DNA from: an uncultured Clostridium sp.
GTDB lineage: Bacteria > Bacillota > Clostridia > Clostridiales > Clostridiaceae
Assembly (NCBI RefSeq): GCF_900769625.1
Contig: NZ_CAAGHK010000100.1
Location: 1 to 37,818, forward strand
Direction of reading: 5' to 3'
Length of the DNA stretch: 37,818 nucleotides
The notes under the pieces are model-generated. The model was not told the origin of the DNA, did no database searches, and saw only the letters and a program-made list of their open reading frames with translations. Position numbers and translations under genes: made by a program. Of the stretch, positions 36,159 to 37,818 are shown one piece after another; the stretch's first letter is position 1, and each line of letters starts with the position of its first letter.

Positions 36159-36192
36159 ATAATTTCGCTAAATGTATATTTAGCGAAATTAT
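36159..36192. repeat. Lox-like 34-bp perfect inverted repeat (13-8-13)
   Basis: Left arm ATAATTTCGCTAA (36159-36171), asymmetric core ATGTATAT (36172-36179), right arm TTAGCGAAATTAT (36180-36192). Arms are perfect complements. By position, 24 of 34 bases agree with loxP, including the outer ATAA.TTCG and the core ATGTAT. It lies upstream of a tyrosine recombinase gene. A hairpin or operator is the alternative; only a short T-rich stretch follows (TCTCTTTA). Confidence 0.55.
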
Positions 36193-36290
36193 CTCTTTAA
36201 AATTCTAAAATTTAAATCTATACTATAATATATGTTTATTTTTTATAACTATCTATCTTTTTTGCATTTACGCAAACATATTTTTATATT

Positions 36291-36344
36291 ATTTATACGT
36301 TTTTATTTATAATTATTTATACGTTTTTATTTATAATTATTTAT
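36291..36344. repeat. Tandem 24-bp repeat
   Basis: Two perfect adjacent copies of a 24-bp unit (36291-36314 and 36315-36338, each beginning ATTTATACG), then the first six bases of a third. Probably slippage in AT-rich spacer. Confidence 0.7.
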
Positions 36345-36431
36345 ATAAATAAAAAATTTTATATTTTTGATCAAACAAAAAATCCAACTTAATTCCTTTA
36401 TTTTTTCACCGCCTACATCCTTAAATATACT

Positions 36432-36530
36432 TTATATTATTGTAATGCGCAACACAAATAGACACTTTATTAAAGCAAAAAACTTATCATCTATTTGACA
36501 TCCAGTATCTCGCTTTGCCAGCAAACTCAT
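36432..36530 (-). CDS. Possible 32-residue ORF
   Basis: ATG at 36530 is preceded by GGAGGTG (36547-36541), a strong RBS at ten bases. The product starts MSLLAKRDTGCQID and ends in a hydrophobic stretch with two Cys. Base composition is less AT-rich than the surroundings. It could be a real micro-protein or the first part of a lost gene; no family recognised. Confidence 0.35.
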   Translation of the reverse strand: MSLLAKRDTGCQIDDKFFALIKCLFVLRITII

Positions 36531-36810
36531 TCCTTAGTGACACCTCCAAATAATCCTTAATGATTTTATTTATTTTTATTCATATTTCAGTATAAAATAT
36601 ATCAATTTTAATATAATCTATAATTTGAATATATAGCGCAATAAATAAACTTATGTTTTTACAATTTTAAAATTTTAATAATATCTATAAATTGAATATA
36701 GATATTATAATTAATTGATATCTATATTTATATTATTAAATAAATAACTATTATATAAGTTTTTAAATTAATTTTTTATACATAAACACTATATCATGTA
36801 TATATAAATA

Positions 36811-36918
36811 TTATATTTTGGAATATTTATATAAAAATATTTCTCCAAGAAAAATTATAAATAAAAATAGAGGTTTATATCCTAGATTTATCCAATTCAA
36901 ATCTGTTGCTCCTAAATT
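36811..36918 (-). pseudogene. Possible end of a membrane-protein gene
   Basis: A startless minus-strand frame of about 35 codons reads LGATDLNWINLGYKP, then a hydrophobic helix (LFLFIIFLGEIFLY) and KYSKI-stop. It looks like the last helix of a membrane protein; weakly supported. Confidence 0.25.
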
Positions 36919-37027
36919 TTATCAAAATAATTAAATATGCTATAATTATATAATTAGATAGTATAAGCGATTATTCTATAATTTTAGTGTAAAAAACATA
37001 ATTTTAATCAGGAGGACATAAATAAAT

Positions 37028-37516
37028 ATGGCTAAATCAAAAGAAAATAAAACAAATGCTATGAGATTATTGGATAGAAATAAAATTGAATATACTATTC
37101 ATAGCTATCAAAATGAAGACGGAAAAATAGATGGAATTGCCGTTGCCCACAAAATCGGAAAAGATGAAGCTTGTGTTTTTAAAACACTGGTAACTGTTGG
37201 ACATTCAAAGGAATATTTTGTTTTTGTGATTCCAGTAGCACAAGAACTGGATATGAAAAAAGCTGCCAAAGCTGCACATGAAAAAAATATTGAAATGATC
37301 CACGTTAAAGATATAAATAAAATTACAGGATACATACGTGGTGGTTGCTCTCCACTAGGAATGAAAAAAGTTTTTAAAACATTTATTCATAATACCGCTC
37401 TAAATTGTGAAACTATAGTATTTAGTGGTGGTAAAATCGGTTCACAGATTGAAATGAATCCTAACGATCTTTCAAAGGCTATTAATTGTGAATTTGTAGA
37501 TATTATCAAAGATTAA
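37028..37516 (+). CDS. ybaK: Cys-tRNA(Pro) deacylase, YbaK/EbsC family
   Basis: Hydrolyses cysteine wrongly attached to tRNA-Pro. It has 162 residues, the family size. Landmarks: TNAMRLLDRNKIEYTIHSY, VFKTLV with the catalytic Lys, FVFVIPVAQELDMKKAAKA and GYIRGGCSPLGMKK, the substrate-site loop. AGGAGG lies about 12 bases before the ATG. It converges with miaB over a long shared terminator. Confidence 0.93.
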   Translation: MAKSKENKTNAMRLLDRNKIEYTIHSYQNEDGKIDGIAVAHKIGKDEACVFKTLVTVGHSKEYFVFVIPVAQELDMKKAAKAAHEKNIEMIHVKDINKITGYIRGGCSPLGMKKVFKTFIHNTALNCETIVFSGGKIGSQIEMNPNDLSKAINCEFVDIIKD

Positions 37517-37585
37517 TAATTAATACTTCAGAAGGCAAACTACAAAAGCACTATAATAAGCTTCTCTATTATTAATTATTTTAAA

Positions 37586-37641
37586 AAATTAATCAAAAGA
37601 GAAACTAAATTTAATTATTCAGTTTCTCTTTTGATTAATTT
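37586..37641. terminator. Convergent terminator between ybaK and miaB
   Basis: A 21-bp perfect stem (37586-37606 with 37621-37641) and a 14-base loop, T-rich on the plus side and A-rich (so T-rich for the minus strand) on the left. Confidence 0.9.
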
Positions 37642-37679
37642 AAATTTTTATATTTTTAAAGTGATTATAAGATAACCTT

Positions 37680-37818
37680 CTACTCTACTATTTCCCCAAC
37701 TAAAGAGAATGAGTTAGCTTTTACAATTTTAACATTAACTAATTTACCAATTAATTCTTTGCATCCTGGGAAATTAACAAGTTTAGCATTTCTAGTTCTT
37801 CCTGTTAATCTAGTTTCA
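37680..37818 (-). CDS. miaB: tRNA-2-methylthio-N6-dimethylallyladenosine synthase, C-terminal end (cut by window edge)
   Basis: The last 45 codons of MiaB, the radical-SAM enzyme that adds methylthio to the MiaA product at A37. What is visible is the TRAM domain: GRTRNAKLVNFPG, then LIGKLVNVKIVKANSFSLVGE and the stop at 37680-37682. The FeS-cluster domains lie beyond the window. In many clostridia miaB is directly upstream of mutS; here it is about 12 kb away and inverted. Confidence 0.9.
   Translation of the reverse strand, partial: ETRLTGRTRNAKLVNFPGCKELIGKLVNVKIVKANSFSLVGEIVE

Larger units (their letters stand above)
36044..37027. other. Intergenic AT-rich region of about 1 kb
   Basis: Over 80% A+T in long stretches. 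It contains a lox-like inverted repeat (36159), a 24-bp tandem repeat (36291), a possible 32-residue ORF (36432), a 12-bp AT-only inverted repeat (36678-36689 with 36697-36708), related copies of CTATAAATTGAATATA-like sequence at 36618-36640 and 36684-36702, and a possible membrane-protein scrap (36811). No phage or IS genes are seen. Confidence 0.6.

Noticed and set aside
36159..36192. Reading the 34-bp repeat as a standard dif site
   Set aside because: The 11-6-11 parse is possible, but the arms do not resemble the Firmicute dif arms I know, whereas the 13-8-13 parse matches loxP at many positions.
36291..36344. Tandem repeats as a CRISPR array or origin iterons
   Set aside because: Only two copies, directly adjacent, without spacers, cas genes or a replication gene.

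Overview
The base composition (about 30% GC or less), the strong AGGAGG-type ribosome binding sites, the many hairpin-plus-T-run terminators and the gene content all point to a Clostridium-type Firmicute. The diagnostic content is mutS-mutL-miaA-hfq followed by the PLP-fold 'aluminium resistance' gene, lexA beside a tyrosine recombinase, and a panG-panB-panC-panD cluster. It reads as chromosomal housekeeping sequence. No phage, IS element, CRISPR array, rRNA or tRNA is visible.

Layout. 1-6.5 kb: a secreted protein of unknown function, then an Uup-type ABC-F ATPase, a 62-residue protein and a SWIM-SNF2 helicase packed as one operon. 6.6-9.1 kb: an MgtC-family membrane protein, a broken PhoU-domain fragment, and a DAHP synthase on the minus strand. 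9.1-13.7 kb: a candidate small RNA and a very large tandem-DUF445 membrane protein. 13.7-17.2 kb: a class I c-di-GMP riboswitch whose gene looks decayed, a MATE transporter and a histidine kinase with its middle deleted. 17.4-20.6 kb: the pantothenate operon, whose first gene appears to begin with ATA. 20.8-25.3 kb: a duplicated P-loop ATPase (minus strand) and mutS. 25.3-27.5 kb: a second candidate small RNA, a small membrane protein and a purine permease. 27.7-32.7 kb: mutL, miaA, hfq and the PLP enzyme. 32.9-37.8 kb: lexA with its SOS box, an acidic Cys-cluster protein, a lipoprotein, a Xer-type recombinase, a 1-kb AT-rich region, ybaK and the 3' end of miaB.

How the genes relate. MutS and MutL are the mismatch-repair pair. 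MiaA and MiaB act in sequence on A37 of tRNA. LexA is the SOS repressor and has a recognisable self-regulatory box. PanG/PanB/PanC/PanD supply the activities for pantothenate synthesis: ketopantoate, pantoate, beta-alanine and their condensation. Hfq may be relevant to the candidate small RNAs.

The most notable observations are: (i) a 34-bp perfect inverted repeat with 13-8-13 layout and clear resemblance to loxP, 134 bp upstream of the start of the tyrosine recombinase gene; (ii) an otherwise intact panG with ATA where ATG is expected; (iii) an apparently orphan c-di-GMP riboswitch; (iv) a 1390-residue tandem DUF445 protein; (v) two intergenic promoter-terminator pairs that could make small RNAs; (vi) an unusually high number of short gene remnants between intact genes.
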